Source: Lactarius indigo
Taxonomy: Eukaryota; Basidiomycota; Agaricomycetes; Russulales; Russulaceae
Assembly (NCBI GenBank): GCA_025766275.1
Contig: JAFKAC010000006.1
Span: forward strand, 1-64,000
Direction of reading: 5' to 3'
Length of the DNA stretch: 64,000 bases
In this document: positions 38,371 to 49,590 of the stretch, piece after piece
How positions within the stretch are numbered: the stretch's first letter is position 1
Layout of the letters: every line of letters begins with the position of its first letter
The notes under the pieces: model-generated
What the model was told of the DNA's origin: nothing
Database searches by the model: none
What the model saw: the letters and a program-made list of their open reading frames with translations, nothing else
Position numbers and translations under genes: made by a program

Positions 38371-39325
38371 GTTTCTCTTTTCTCTCCCGGTAGTCGCGGT
38401 CGGGCCGCCCGGCAACCACTCTCTACCCGAAAGGCGTGAGTGCCAAGACGCTACAGGAGCGCAATGGTTGGTGGCTGGAAGAATCTGGTGATGAGTAAGA
38501 TCCCCTATTCCACCTTATGGAGTCCGATCCGACCGATCCGATTATCGGCACAATTCGTTATTGAAGCTGAGGGCCTACCCGGTTACTGCTCCTATCGGAT
38601 AAAGACTGGCCGAAACAAATCACCGATGTTGAAAAGCCACCAGAAACGAAGGCAAGCTCACCGAAACGACGGGAAGGCAGGACGTGGCCGGATATCTCCC
38701 GTTCGGGATTTCTTTCACACTCCCATCGAAAGGAAAAGGTCAAAAAGCAGCACTACCGATGCGAATGGACACATCTTTCCATCTCCTGGCGAGTATCGAT
38801 TCCCGCTGTCCAATGGATTGCCCACAAGTACGCAACGACTGCTACATCTTCTGTCGAATTCTGTCGAAGAGAAGCCGACGGTCCCCTACACTCGATTCTT
38901 TAGACCGGATCCATACCTCACCCACTCACCCTCTTGACGCTGTTCCTTCAGGGCGGACCAGCCCATCTACCTCGCGCACTGTGGCGAGTGTTGTACGTCC
39001 GACACTTAACGATGAGACCCCTTCCTATTGGGCCCATCGCATCTTTGGAGGGACTAATGAAGGAGGTGGAACCTCCGAAAGCCGATTGAGAGCCTTTGCC
39101 GTCCTCCCAGCGTACAGCCTGGGGAATGCGCGGCCCATCCTTGCGGTGCTTGGCATAGTCGTAGATGTATGACCGCGCGGAGAATTCTGGCCAAAGAGTC
39201 TTGGGGCCGCCAGAATTGACCAAACACTTTGATCCCTTTGACTGGATGGACACGCAGGCACACCCGTGATTCAGATTGTGGATGGATATATAGAGATCAA
39301 CGCACAGAAACTAGAGCGTTTCCAG
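38371..39325. other. Stretch between tRNA-Met and the 14-3-3 fragment
   Basis: Overlapping plus-strand open frames (38440-38937 and 38684-39172) have a mildly coding look, for example PELTKHFDPFDWMD near 39207-39250. They break frame repeatedly and match nothing I know. Just before the 14-3-3 ATG there is a TATATAGAG sequence (about 39280) that could be a core promoter. Confidence 0.35.
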
Positions 39326-39379
39326 ATGTCTCAATCTCGTGAAGATTCTGTCTACCTCGCCAAACTCGCCGAACAGGCC
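39326..39379 (+). pseudogene. Orphan first exon of a 14-3-3 protein gene
   Basis: The ATG at 39326 opens MSQSREDSVYLAKLAEQA, the invariant N-terminus of fungal 14-3-3 phosphopeptide-binding proteins. A clean donor (GTATGT) follows at 39380. The next exon should begin ERYEEM and later carry the groove motifs, but nothing of the kind is found anywhere downstream in the window. The complex I gene begins 300 bp on. The piece therefore looks like a 5' fragment left by rearrangement, duplication or element insertion. A misassembly joining two loci is equally possible. Confidence 0.65.
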
Positions 39380-39416
39380 GTATGTGTCGACCATTGGGGA
39401 TGCGAGTTACAAGACA

Positions 39417-39457
39417 TGTAATCATAATTGGCCTGCGCCAGGCCAATTATGATTACA
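39417..39457. repeat. Perfect inverted repeat, 19-bp arms, 3-bp loop
   Basis: Arms 39417-39435 and 39439-39457 are exact reverse complements around CGC. The pairing can be extended a few bases with one mismatch. It lies 37 bp after the orphan 14-3-3 donor and would form a strong hairpin or cruciform. Confidence 0.9.
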
Positions 39458-39677
39458 CGTTTTGTAGCATCCTCGTCATATGTTATACCCTAGTACCGAC
39501 GTCCGATTTGTTGTGTTTTACAATGTTTGCGAGCAGTGGGATGAGTAGCTGTAACCTTGACTGTAACTTCGCCAGCAAGTTCGCCAGTGCTTCCATATCT
39601 CACGTGATTTACATGCAAGCTTAGTCATCAGCCCACTTTGCGAAATGTCCGTGTTGTCGCGCTCAACAACAACGACG

Positions 39678-40394
39678 ATGGCCACCAAGAGGGTCGCCGA
39701 CCATACTCTTTATCACCTCAGCCCGAAGGGTTTTTGGAAGAAATTCAGTGTGTTCATCCCCGCTCTGTTGCGCACCGAACTCGCCATTAAAGTTTCGGGT
39801 AGGGGACGCTGTGGCCGTCGATCCAGCGATATCTAGTGGCCTCCCTCTACCAGCCCTGAACCGACAGCCACCTCCTGGCTCTCGGCCCGAAAAGTATTCC
39901 ACTCCAGCCACCAAAGGTTTCGCTTTTCGTTTTTCTTCCTTGTGACGCTGTGCCCACATCCGCTCACACAGCGTCCGACCCCGCGGAAAACCCGTACTGG
40001 AAGCGGGACGTCCGCCGCGCTTACCCGCAGCTCTCTGTGGTTACGCAATCCGAGCTTTCCACTCTCCTCATCCAGCATTCCGGCACCCCAGAGTCAGTTG
40101 GCTTTTCGCTTCTTACTCACCGCTCTTATTGACCTATTGCGGCACGACACGCAACGCAGAGTCGCCGCCCCCTCGGGTCCCGAGGATGCATCCGTACCTT
40201 CCGCGCCTGCGCAGCAACAACAACAGCTCGGCTTGTCTGAAGCGATAGGAACCATTAACGCCGCTCGCAAGGCGTATTCCACGTCGACACTTCCGCCGAC
40301 ACCACCGACGCCCTTCAAGCGCTGGGTTCCGGAACGTGCCCCCGATGCACCCCATGATCCGAACGCGTACTTCCCCATGATTTTGGTCAAGTAG
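39678..40394 (+). CDS. Mitochondrial complex I 21 kDa subunit (fungal 21.3 kDa type)
   Basis: An accessory subunit of NADH:ubiquinone oxidoreductase in the inner mitochondrial membrane. Exons 39678-39747, 39803-39916, 39972-40092 and 40160-40394 give 179 residues. Conserved pieces are LYHLSPKGFWKKF, then DPAISSGLPLPALNRQPPP, RPEKYSTPATKASDPAENPY, WKRDVRRAYPQLSVVTQSEL, and near the end KRWVPERAPDAPHDPNAYFP. The Gln-rich insertion after the third exon is variable in the family. All three introns are 50-70 nt with normal ends, and all phases agree. The gene looks intact. An upstream ATG at 39644 is in another frame, so ATG 39678 is preferred. Confidence 0.9.
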
Positions 40395-41140
40395 TGAAAC
40401 CCGCCATCTGATGGGAGGGGGGGGGATGAAGCGACACACTGCGCGTTTTGATTTTTGACGTAGTAGACTTGCGGAATGCGCGTGTCCTTGCACGAGGACA
40501 TAATATGCCATTTTCTACACGTGGGGTGACCTGACAACGAACTTCGAGCGCTCGCTCGTTTGGTGCGCGTGAGGTCCGCGGCCACGCGGTCGTCAAGCGG
40601 CCTCGAGATAACGGTCACCGTAATTGCAAGGCACATAGCATCCCTTTTCCCAGTCAAAGATGAGAGAAGCGCTGGGTTTTCGCGGGGTGGAGTGAATCAC
40701 TTTTTCAGCTTCCAAGCCAGGATTAAAGGGGGGGACGGACCCGCACATCTATCCCGAGGCAGAGCAACAGGCTTGATCGAGACATGATGCATGAGTACCC
40801 TTCGCCCTGGTGCGCAGCAGAGTCGTGCCCTACCAACATCAAACACTTGACGAGCGGGTACGCCACTCTTCAGTCTCTTTGAAAGTCGGAAGAATTTCAT
40901 TGGGACAAGGATAGCACAAGGCATAGTAGCATGTGGGAGAAAATGATGGGCATACATAGTGCTACATACGATTATGTCCATCAAAATGATGCCAAGAAGG
41001 ACTTAAAGAGTGATCGCGGGATATGAGAACAAAACCGATAATAAATAAGTAAGTGATAACAATAAACCACGATAGAAAGGGATCTGCCTTGTCAACAGAG
41101 GCGACCACGCGCTACAGTAATGAGATAGTCGGTGAGAAAG
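40395..41140. other. Convergent spacer
   Basis: This lies between the complex I gene and the putative membrane protein. It contains G- and A-rich patches and no supported gene. Confidence 0.4.
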
Positions 41141-41801
41141 CTACATCGGATGATAAATATGAGATGATTGTTCAGAATAGTAACCCGTCCAAGGTATGGG
41201 AGACGTCCGTAAGTGAATTAATGTCGCAGCACAAACTGTGGCTACGGTGATGCCGCCAGCGGCTCGAACACACCACGGTTCGTACGTCCATAAATACAGC
41301 CAAACTTGGGCTGCGAGGCATGCCACGCTTGCGAAGGCATATAGTAACGCTGCCAGCAAGAAACGGGACGGGATCAGAGATTGGTCCAACACTACTGCGA
41401 AGACAAGACGTACAACAATCCCAAAGCCCCTTCGGTAGCCATAACCAAGATAGAATGGAGGGTCTTCGGATCGTATGTGAATCACCAATGCCCATCTGCG
41501 CTTGGAAGATGACTTTTGTAGAGGGATGAGTGGGGAACTCGACAAAGGCAAAAGGTTGATCATGGGAAGCGATTCTGATAATGGGGATGGCCCGAAGTGC
41601 GGCACTTAGAGCGCCGAACAAGCTGAACAGGAGCGACGAATATGTCATAAGAAGCGGCGCCAACTTGGTTGGGGTATTGTTTGTGGCTTCTGAGTGTTTG
41701 TACTGTGCGAGGAGGTGTATAGAGGTAGTTGCGACGACGACACACAGCTGTGCACGTTCACGTGAGTAATGGGTTACATATGGACTCAGCTCGAGACACA
41801 T
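41141..41801 (-). CDS. Putative multi-pass membrane protein (unknown)
   Basis: Two overlapping minus-strand frames carry membrane-like segments. The upstream one (41801 leftward) has LLFSLFGALSAALRAIPII. The second, entered after about 41540, has GIVVRLVFAVVLD, then RFLLAALLYAFASVACLAAQ and GGITVATVCAATLIHL, and stops at 41141. The hydrophobic pattern suggests about four helices. I could not fix the junction: an intron or a one-base shift near 41540 is needed. No family is recognised. Confidence 0.4.
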
Positions 41802-42367
41802 ACGATGGTTGGATGAAGGGCCGGGGTGAATGCGCTGTTACGCCTGCGCGCGGTGCTGGCGAGCGTGAACGTACGGGTGGGGAGGGCGGGGACTGCAAAA
41901 CGGGCGTGAGACCAGGGTGGAAGACAATTATGCATGACGTACCATTGTTAATTCGATTGAAGCTTTTTGGAGCAATAGACATAAGAATAAATACTTTGTA
42001 AAAAAAGTAAGAGGGAAGGAAGCTGGATGAAGAAAAGTGGGGAAGTGGGGGAGGGGTTTTATGATTTCGGGCTACGCAGCCTCGAGGCATCATAGCGGGG
42101 AGCCATGAGGACAGTAGGGGAACACGGACTAGTGGTTTGTCGGGCACGCCCGCGCACAAGTTGGTGGAGCCCCGTATGATCGTGATCAAGCCTGTCCCAT
42201 CTCTATTGTTCGGAACTCAGAACTTGGCCTCGAGGCGCAGATGTCTGTGCCAATGGCGCCAATGCTACAGTACTCGGCGCATTGGTCGTCGATACTCCGC
42301 CTTGGGTAACGTGACGCAAGCTGTGGTCAAAACACGCCTTCTTTCAGCCTCAGCTGCTGTGCTGTTA

Positions 42368-43869
42368 ATGTCGGCTACAGCATCTCCACCTTTCCCTAGG
42401 GCACCGCCTGGTGCCCCCGCAGAACAGCAAGCAGCCGCGTTCGACGATGACCCTCGCGTCCATTTCGACACCCTAAGTGCCCGGTGGCGCCTTGAGGATG
42501 GCGATGCCGAATACGAATACGAACCATCCAAGGCAGTGTGGTTCCCTGTGGTCAGTCTGCCCCTCCCACCCCGCGACAATTAAGATGGACGTGTGCACGC
42601 TGCTATAGGTCGATGAAGACCTGATCCGAAAACAGCAGGCCGCGTATTCCGTAGCCGGCGTTGATGAAGAGGTTCGCGAATCACCTGTGCAACCGCGGCG
42701 AGCCTTACTGACCCCTAACAGGTGCCTGCTGCGCCTATACTCGCCCGGACTAACAAGAAGCGCAAGGATCCCGAGGATTACACCTCTAGCACAGTCGGGC
42801 AGCCGGGTCCATCAATAAAGCGTGGTAAGGGCGCCAAGGCCGCGAGTACGGGCACTGCACCACCGCCGGAGCGGAAATCCAAAAACACAGCCGTCTTCGT
42901 GCGTCTCCCCTTTGACGCCACGTTCGACGAAGTGGTCGAACGGTTCAGCAAATGTGGTCTCATCGAAGAAGACGACGATGGTGAACCCAAGGTCAAGATG
43001 TACGCACGTGACGATGGTACTTTCAGTGGCGAAGCTCTCGTTGTATATTTCAAGGAAGAGTCCGTCAGCCTCGCTATCAACATTTTGGACGACGGAGAAC
43101 TTCGCCTCGGAGACCCCTCTTCGCGAATGAGTGTGCAACGGGCCGAGTTTGGGCACAAAAATGACAACATGGGTGGGGAAGCGAAAAAGAGAGTAGTGGA
43201 CAGGAAGAAGGTCACAAAAAGGCTTGGGAAGATGCAAAAGTACGAGCGGTACACTCCTTGCTCTACGTATTTGGTACCATCTAACGTTGCACCAGGAAGC
43301 TGGAAGAATGGGTGGACGAAGATAATTTTGGCCCTGCTATCACAGAAGAGGACGTACACATTTCCGTCAACACGAACAGTCGGGTGGTTGTGCTCAAACA
43401 CATGTTTACCCTACGGGAGCTGGAAGAAGACCCGACGTTACTCTTGGACTTGAAGGAGGACGTCCGCGAAGAATGCGAAACGCTGGGAGAAGTCACAAAC
43501 GTCGTATTATACGACGTATGGCTCGCCCCTTCTTCTCTGCCATCCGTCTCTTACCCACCCGTTTCCCTTACAGAAAGAACCAGATGGTATCATCACGGTG
43601 AAGTTCAGAGACCCCGTCAACGCTCAGGCATGCGTCCTGGTATGTCTAGTGTATCACGTGTAATGATGCCCTGTGTTGACTTTTACGAATCGCAGAAAAT
43701 GCATGGTCGCTTTTTTTCTGGGCGCAAGATTGAGGCATCTCTATGGATTGGAAAGCAACGGTTCAGGCGCAGTGGTGCAGCTGAGGATTTCGAAGACACA
43801 GGGGGGGGTGAAGGCGAGAAGCAGAGACTGGACGCCTTCGCTCAGTGGCTACTAACTGAAGGCGACTGA
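42368..43869 (+). CDS. CUS2: Tat-SF1/Cus2-like U2 snRNP-associated splicing factor
   Basis: An RNA-binding protein that helps U2 snRNA and SF3b enter the spliceosome. Exons 42368-42550, 42609-42671, 42722-43239, 43296-43515, 43574-43639 and 43696-43869 give 407 residues in consistent phase. RRM 1 starts NTAVFVRLPFDATFDEVVER and is followed by a highly charged linker (KKRVVDRKKVTKRLGK). RRM 2 starts about SRVVVLKHMFTLRELEEDP and continues across two introns as IITVKFRDPVNAQACVLKMH and GRFFSGRKIEASLW. The N-terminal part has YEYEPSKAVWFPVVDEDLI, resembling the conserved region before RRM 1 in Tat-SF1. The gene is intact. The start chosen is the first ATG (MSATASPPFPRAP) close to that region; the open frame continues upstream without support. 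Confidence 0.88.
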
Positions 43870-45164
43870 TCGACGTTCCGAATCATCTATGCATTTACCC
43901 GGATAACTCCATGTGAGTCGTTTCCTGTACCTACTTGTACTTCAGCTTTCCCCTAGGGACTAGTGGCATATTACATCCGACACTCGTCGACGCACTCTGG
44001 CAAGGCACACGTGTTGATCCGCCAAGAACATATTTTGCATCTCAGTAACACGGTTTCAACACGCTCCTAATAGTGGTTTTGTTTTTGTTTCGTGTTTTCC
44101 CTTTCTTTGTTTCATCTTTGATACGGGTGCTGAATATCTGTTTGGTGTTGCGTTTTTGTATGTTTAAGGTAGTAAGATTTGATCCCCCAGCCGACCAAGC
44201 CACGAATGGTCGCGTTGGTCCTCAATCCTTGGGTCTGTCGATTACCATGCTTCGCTTTAACAGCATTTGATTGGGCGGGCGCAATCACTTGCGATTCACC
44301 GCGAGCTACTTCTACTTTCCGATCCCGACAAGCACTCCGCAACCCCTATTCCTACGGCTGCTCTCACGTAAAAATGCCCATGCGGCACCGTTCGTTTTTC
44401 CATCGGATACCGAATACCACGGGGAAACTCTCTGGCTTCCCACGTAGTGCGTTGGCCCCCAGCGTGCACGTTACGCGCGCGCTTGGTGTCTGCGATTCTG
44501 AGACGAGACGACGTTAGGGCAGCGGCGTCACGGTCTTTCTTTGTTCTTCGAGAGGCACTGCCCGTGGAGCTCGTCCTCGCGGGGGCCGGCTGTTTTTCCT
44601 CTATCCGTGAGGATCATGATAACATCTCTAATCGCCAGCGCCATTCTCTCCGATCTCTTGGTTCAGGGTCGCATGACCCCGAAAACTTCGGGCTTGGAAC
44701 GAGACCAATGCGAGTTCTTCCCTCCCTCATAGTGGGCATGCTGCATGATGTCACAAATCACAAATGATTAATGGTTTCATGAAGGGCGCAAAGGCAAGAA
44801 TGGTCAGCGCTCAGCGCTGATTGCTCTGCCAGTGATCGGGGGCGTCTCGCATACCTCGAAGCATGATGATTAACTATGATTCTTTGCCAATGACCAGCCC
44901 ACCATACCGATCGTAGTTTAGTGCTATCGTTCCTACATCGTGCTCTAAATAATATCTGCGTATGCTGCAAGAATTGACGCCTTTTCTAATGAAAATGGAC
45001 CAGGTAGGGTAAGGGCATCTCATCGTGGCGGGTGTATGATGGTTGCCAAGTGAGGGACATGACTCAAAATCTTCTAGTCCGACAAAAAAAAAAAAAAAAA
45101 AACTACGCATAGGTAGGCACCATGAAAAGGTTAGCAAAAAAAAAATACCCCTAACCCGCTCTTA
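43870..45164. other. Convergent spacer of about 1.3 kb
   Basis: This contains a 19-base A-run at 45084-45102 and T-rich text at 44075-44160. Short open frames occur (for example plus 44447-44767) but none is recognised. Confidence 0.4.
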
Positions 45165-48100
45165 TCACCAACACCGAAAGAGCGGCTTTTTGGTAACCAT
45201 CTCGAGTCGCTGGTATAAGTAGAAACACGCATGAGCCAAATATCGGTAAGAAAACGCGCGTCTGCCCTACCTCTGAGATCACCGTGCGCTTTTTCGTCGG
45301 TTCGTCCTGCATCCAATCGAGCATCCGGCGCGTAGCTTGCACGGAGTGGCTGCTCGTCCCACGTCCGTGCTGCCCGCTAGCCGACAGAGGACGCGTGTCG
45401 AGATGTGACAACGATTTGGACAGCGCCACGACGTCTTCTTCCTCGTGCTCCTCTGTCAACATTGAGGGGGTCGGCGAGTCCGCTTCGGGAACGGGCGTGA
45501 GCTCTGGTGCGCCTCCCCATGAAGGTGCGGAACTGCTCGCGATCTGTACGCTCTCGGCCAGCGCGACGGCGATAGGACGTGGGACCGACGAAGAAGAAGA
45601 CTCGCCAACATCCTCCTCGATCTCCTCCTCCGCCACGTTCTCGATTCCGAGCCGTTCGAGACTCGCCTCCACAGCGTCGAGTCGTTCCATGTGCTCCAGC
45701 ACGGTCACGCCAGTCGTTCCTGGGTGTACCCTCTGGAACTTGGCAGAGAACGGCACCGGTCGTAGGGACCCGGTGTAGTCCGAGCTCATTCGCCGGATCG
45801 GCGGCGGGAAGTCACTGCTACTGCTCTTCCTGCGTGAACGCGTGGTTGGAGGTTGCCAAGGGAGAGGGAGGGTGCTTATGGACGGTTGCGGAGAAGCACT
45901 AGGGGGACCTTGGCTGGGGGGACCGTGTAGGATTTTGGCAATAGCGTCTTCGTCGAGCTCGAGTTCATCGTCCCAAACAAGCGCTTTTGTCCGACGTGTC
46001 AGTTCGAGAGGACCTGCCAGGCGATCTTCAGCAACTGCAGAGTTTAAGGAAGAAAAGGTAGGTTCTTACCTTCATCCTTTTGTCACCGGACCGGGATTTC
46101 AAATTCAACTCGAACAAATCTGAGGCAACGGTACTCACGTCGTGTCTCAATGATTGGATAATGTTCCACGCCTGACCCTTAATCACCGCAATTTGTCTCT
46201 ATAATAAAAAGTGAGGATTTCTGCGTATGCTAACTACTATAATGGACCCACGTTAAACATTTTTGGATGAAACCCCGGGTCCACCGCAAAGAGTTTTCTG
46301 AGCTGAAAAGTCGTTTCTTCCCACCACGCCTTCGAAGTCAGCAGCGGCAAAAAGTGTTGCCGCGTTCGTTCGCTGAACGGCTTCCCAATAATGCTAACTG
46401 GGAGATACAACCAACCATATGTGAAAGAACGCCACCCATGTGGGTGCTCGTGAGGGAATGAGAGCGAGTTGTCAATCGCGGCAATGTGGATATGCGGGCG
46501 TCGAGTGTACGAAGACTGTGGATTGGATGATACACGAGTCATGCGTGGAGGTGCAGCAAAGGTTACACTGGCTGGGGAGTTTGACGTAGACTCATTACGC
46601 CGGAGCTCACTCATCGCTGGGATTTCCAGCTGAGCTGAACGCGTTGGCGCAATGTCTACAAGAGACTTCTCGTGTTCTGCTTCACAATACTTGATCATGT
46701 AATTGTCAGCACCCCGGTCGGTGTTGAGCATGAGATAGTCTAAGAATCCATAGTCCAGCCAAGGTACACATCTGCATAAGACGGACGCTCACCTAAGATA
46801 ACCAATCTACAAATGTGTCAACATGGAGAGTTGCCAAAAGTAAGGAGTTCCTCACTTCTCGAGTTCCTCCCGGAAACTTTGTTGTAAAGCCGCAGACCAA
46901 TAGAAGGGCCGATTGTGATCGCCCTCGGACGCATCATACAAAGCTCTATCGTATTCCATATCTGAGTCATCATCGTAACTCTCGGCACCTGTACGACCAC
47001 ATATAACTTTGACTGCGCCTAGGAAGCGCTTCGTGAAATTGGTCGCGCGATGTGTTGAGTCGTCAAAGGTGTCAGCAATTGAGCGCCCAGGCCAGGGGTG
47101 ACTCCGAAGAAAGTCAGATGAATCTGTGTTTACATTCGTTCTAGGGACCATAAGCTGCATTCGAATAGAGGCGCTCACCTTGAAAGCCGTGCATGAAACA
47201 TTGCATGCTCCCTACTTTCTCGGGAAGGGGCTTCCCTTTCTTGTACGCTGTTCGATCTATCCAATCATAGAAGAACGCCTGCGGTACATATAGTTTCAAA
47301 GACAGAAATAGGCAGGAGTCGATGGGGACTGACGGGGCTGGAGAGTGAGACCAGCTGCGTCTTTGGTACAATGTGGAGATCCAGCCGAGTGTCAAGAAGT
47401 GAAGCCGCGGCCTCTGAGACATAGCTAGAGAACATCAGAGAGGGCACGCATGTGATACAGAACGATCATACCTGAGGTTAGGAATCAAGCAAGCACGGCC
47501 AAAAGGGATGATCCACCGAAATTGTCGATGTAACCACTTAGTTGTCTACACGAGAAGTGAGCAACGAGCATTCTAGAACAACAGGTAGACCCCATGACCT
47601 TCGGATTCAGACGACCATATGGTTCCTCATCTTTCGGCTTGAAAACCCTAGCAACGCGTCAACTAACTGAATAGAATAGACGGGGTACCGTAGCTCACGC
47701 AACGGTCTGGATTCTCCCGTCCACCTTGGCCCGAGCAAAGTAAGAGCCAGACGAGCCCTTTGTAATCATTTTGGGATGTACACCCTCCGCAATTGCATGC
47801 CTGACAGACTGAGCGAGACTGGTGAAGTATCAGCGCGTGTTTCGTGTCTCCGAATAGAGTAGACCCACGCGTCGTACTCGTCTTGGGTCATAGGTGGCTT
47901 GTGGTCCAAAGTCTTGGTCTAGTCGAACTGGTAAAGCACGCAGAGAGACGAACATGGATTGACACTCACAACCACACTACTCGCAGGTGCTGAGATAAAG
48001 GGTGGATCGAAAACGCTCCGGATTATCTCCTTCTTTACATGAATATCTTCGACTTTCTTCTTGCGCTTAATCTTCTGTGCAATGGACTCTGTCCATCTTG

Positions 48101-48324
48101 ATGGCTGTTCGGACAGGTATGTTCGAAGAATAAGTGGGAACATACCGCTTGAAAGCAGCATCCAATTTGCGCAAATCAATAGGTCCTGACGCACTCATAC
48201 GACGATGACGTCGAAGGCGAGGACTACTTGGGTTCGTGACTGGGGAGGGGAGGCCCTCCGCGTCAGATTCGGGTTCGTCGTCTGCATTCTGCGGTAAAGG
48301 CTGATACTCGGAACGGTCTGGCAT
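45165..48324 (-). CDS. LSB6: Type II phosphatidylinositol 4-kinase
   Basis: The enzyme makes PI4P on endosome and vacuole membranes. The start MPDRSEYQPLPQNADDEPES leads to an Arg-rich region and KLDAAFKRWTESIAQKIKRK. The kinase core shows HPKMITKGSSGSYFARAK and VFKPKDEEPYGRLNPK (ATP-binding Lys), then YVSEAAASLLD, FFYDWIDRTAYKKGKPLP and MLNTDRGADNYMIKYC (catalytic Asp in DRG.DN). HIAAIDNSLSFPHEHPHGWR (metal-binding Asp) and WEETTFQLRKLFAVDPGFH follow. About ten introns are needed, all of normal size. A long acidic and Ser-rich tail follows. The last exon reads RLEMVTKKPLFRCW and stops at 45165, like the Cys/Trp-ending tails of relatives. No frameshift is required. Confidence 0.9.
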
Positions 48325-49590
48325 GGGCGTCGCTGAGCAAACTAAGGCTGACGGTTTGGTGCAGCGTGTCTCGAGCCCTGACGTTACTACAGCGACTATT
48401 TCCTTTTGGGGGTATCCATATTCGTTTGCACGTGCTTTTCGCGGTCACAACCCTAAAATCGCAGAGACGGCACCCCAGACCGTTCAAAGGGCATTACCGA
48501 GACAAATCGTGTCGTGCAAACAAAATATTTACGCATATACACACCATTCGCGCAATGTATTCACGCACACCTCGGCTTACTGCGCAGCGCGCACGCCCGC
48601 GGAGATATACAAACATACACCCCTATCGTGCATGCCTGGATGTAAATCCGTCACGTGTCCACGAGACCACACAACCGTTTCTCAAGATCTCAAGCGCCGG
48701 TCTACTCTTGTGAGAATGCGCCCATGCTATACGCGAGGTTCTGAAACCGCACAGGCGAGTGCCACTCACTCCAGTTCGATCTCCCGGAAGTGCTGGCTCT
48801 GAGCCAGAGCTTGATGTTTGTAGTCGAGAATCGCGGCACAAGGTGCACTTCGTGAGGGTGGCACGGCACGCACAGAGAGTGGAGCCGGAAAAGAGAGGGT
48901 GGCCATCTACCGCGCTCGCTGGTGAGAAGAATTTTCTTGAGCTTCTCGTTCGTCATCGGCAAAGTTGGAAGAACTACTTGGGGACCGCTACGAGTCATGA
49001 TGCATGATTCTCGGCGTCTGAGAAGCAGATCCAACGTGTAAAACAGATGGCGTGAAAATAACGGGGTCCAAAAGAACTGCGCCAGGTGTTCCTCGAGGCA
49101 TTGTTGCGATTCTGTGTAGGAACCCTGCGCAGCGAAAACTGCGCCCGGCTCCAGTCAAGACACAGATAAGGAAAATAACATACCCGCATCCTAGTGCTGA
49201 TGCGATATGACTACAAGAGGTCAGATAGGCAGACCTGGTTTACTGAACCCAAGTAGCACACCGAGTGCTATCCAGCGCCCCCTTATTAGTAGGCTGTGGC
49301 CTGTAGTCAAGCGTGGTTGCGGCTAATCGTGGGCAACGTTTTCTCACGCACGCGCATTGACAGAGCCAAAACAGGTTATCTCTCCTGGCAGAGTGCCATG
49401 GCCCAATTCAGAGTCGTTTGTGTCCTCTAGACCTCGCACTTTTGTCGTGGCTCCTGTGGGAAGTCGTAGATTGTATCCTTGTGGGTTTCCACCAGTAGCG
49501 GCAGCGTCCTTCTGTCCGTAAATACCAAACACACAGTTTGAGTTCCACACATAACACATCCACCCACCACCTCCATCTCTCTCCGCCGAC
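48325..49590. other. Upstream region shared by the PI4-kinase and the next plus-strand gene
   Basis: The two flanking genes diverge from here. A minus-strand open frame at 48702-49034, preceded by an ATG near 49100 (MPRGTPGAVLLDPV), may be a small gene, but I recognise nothing in it. Confidence 0.35.
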
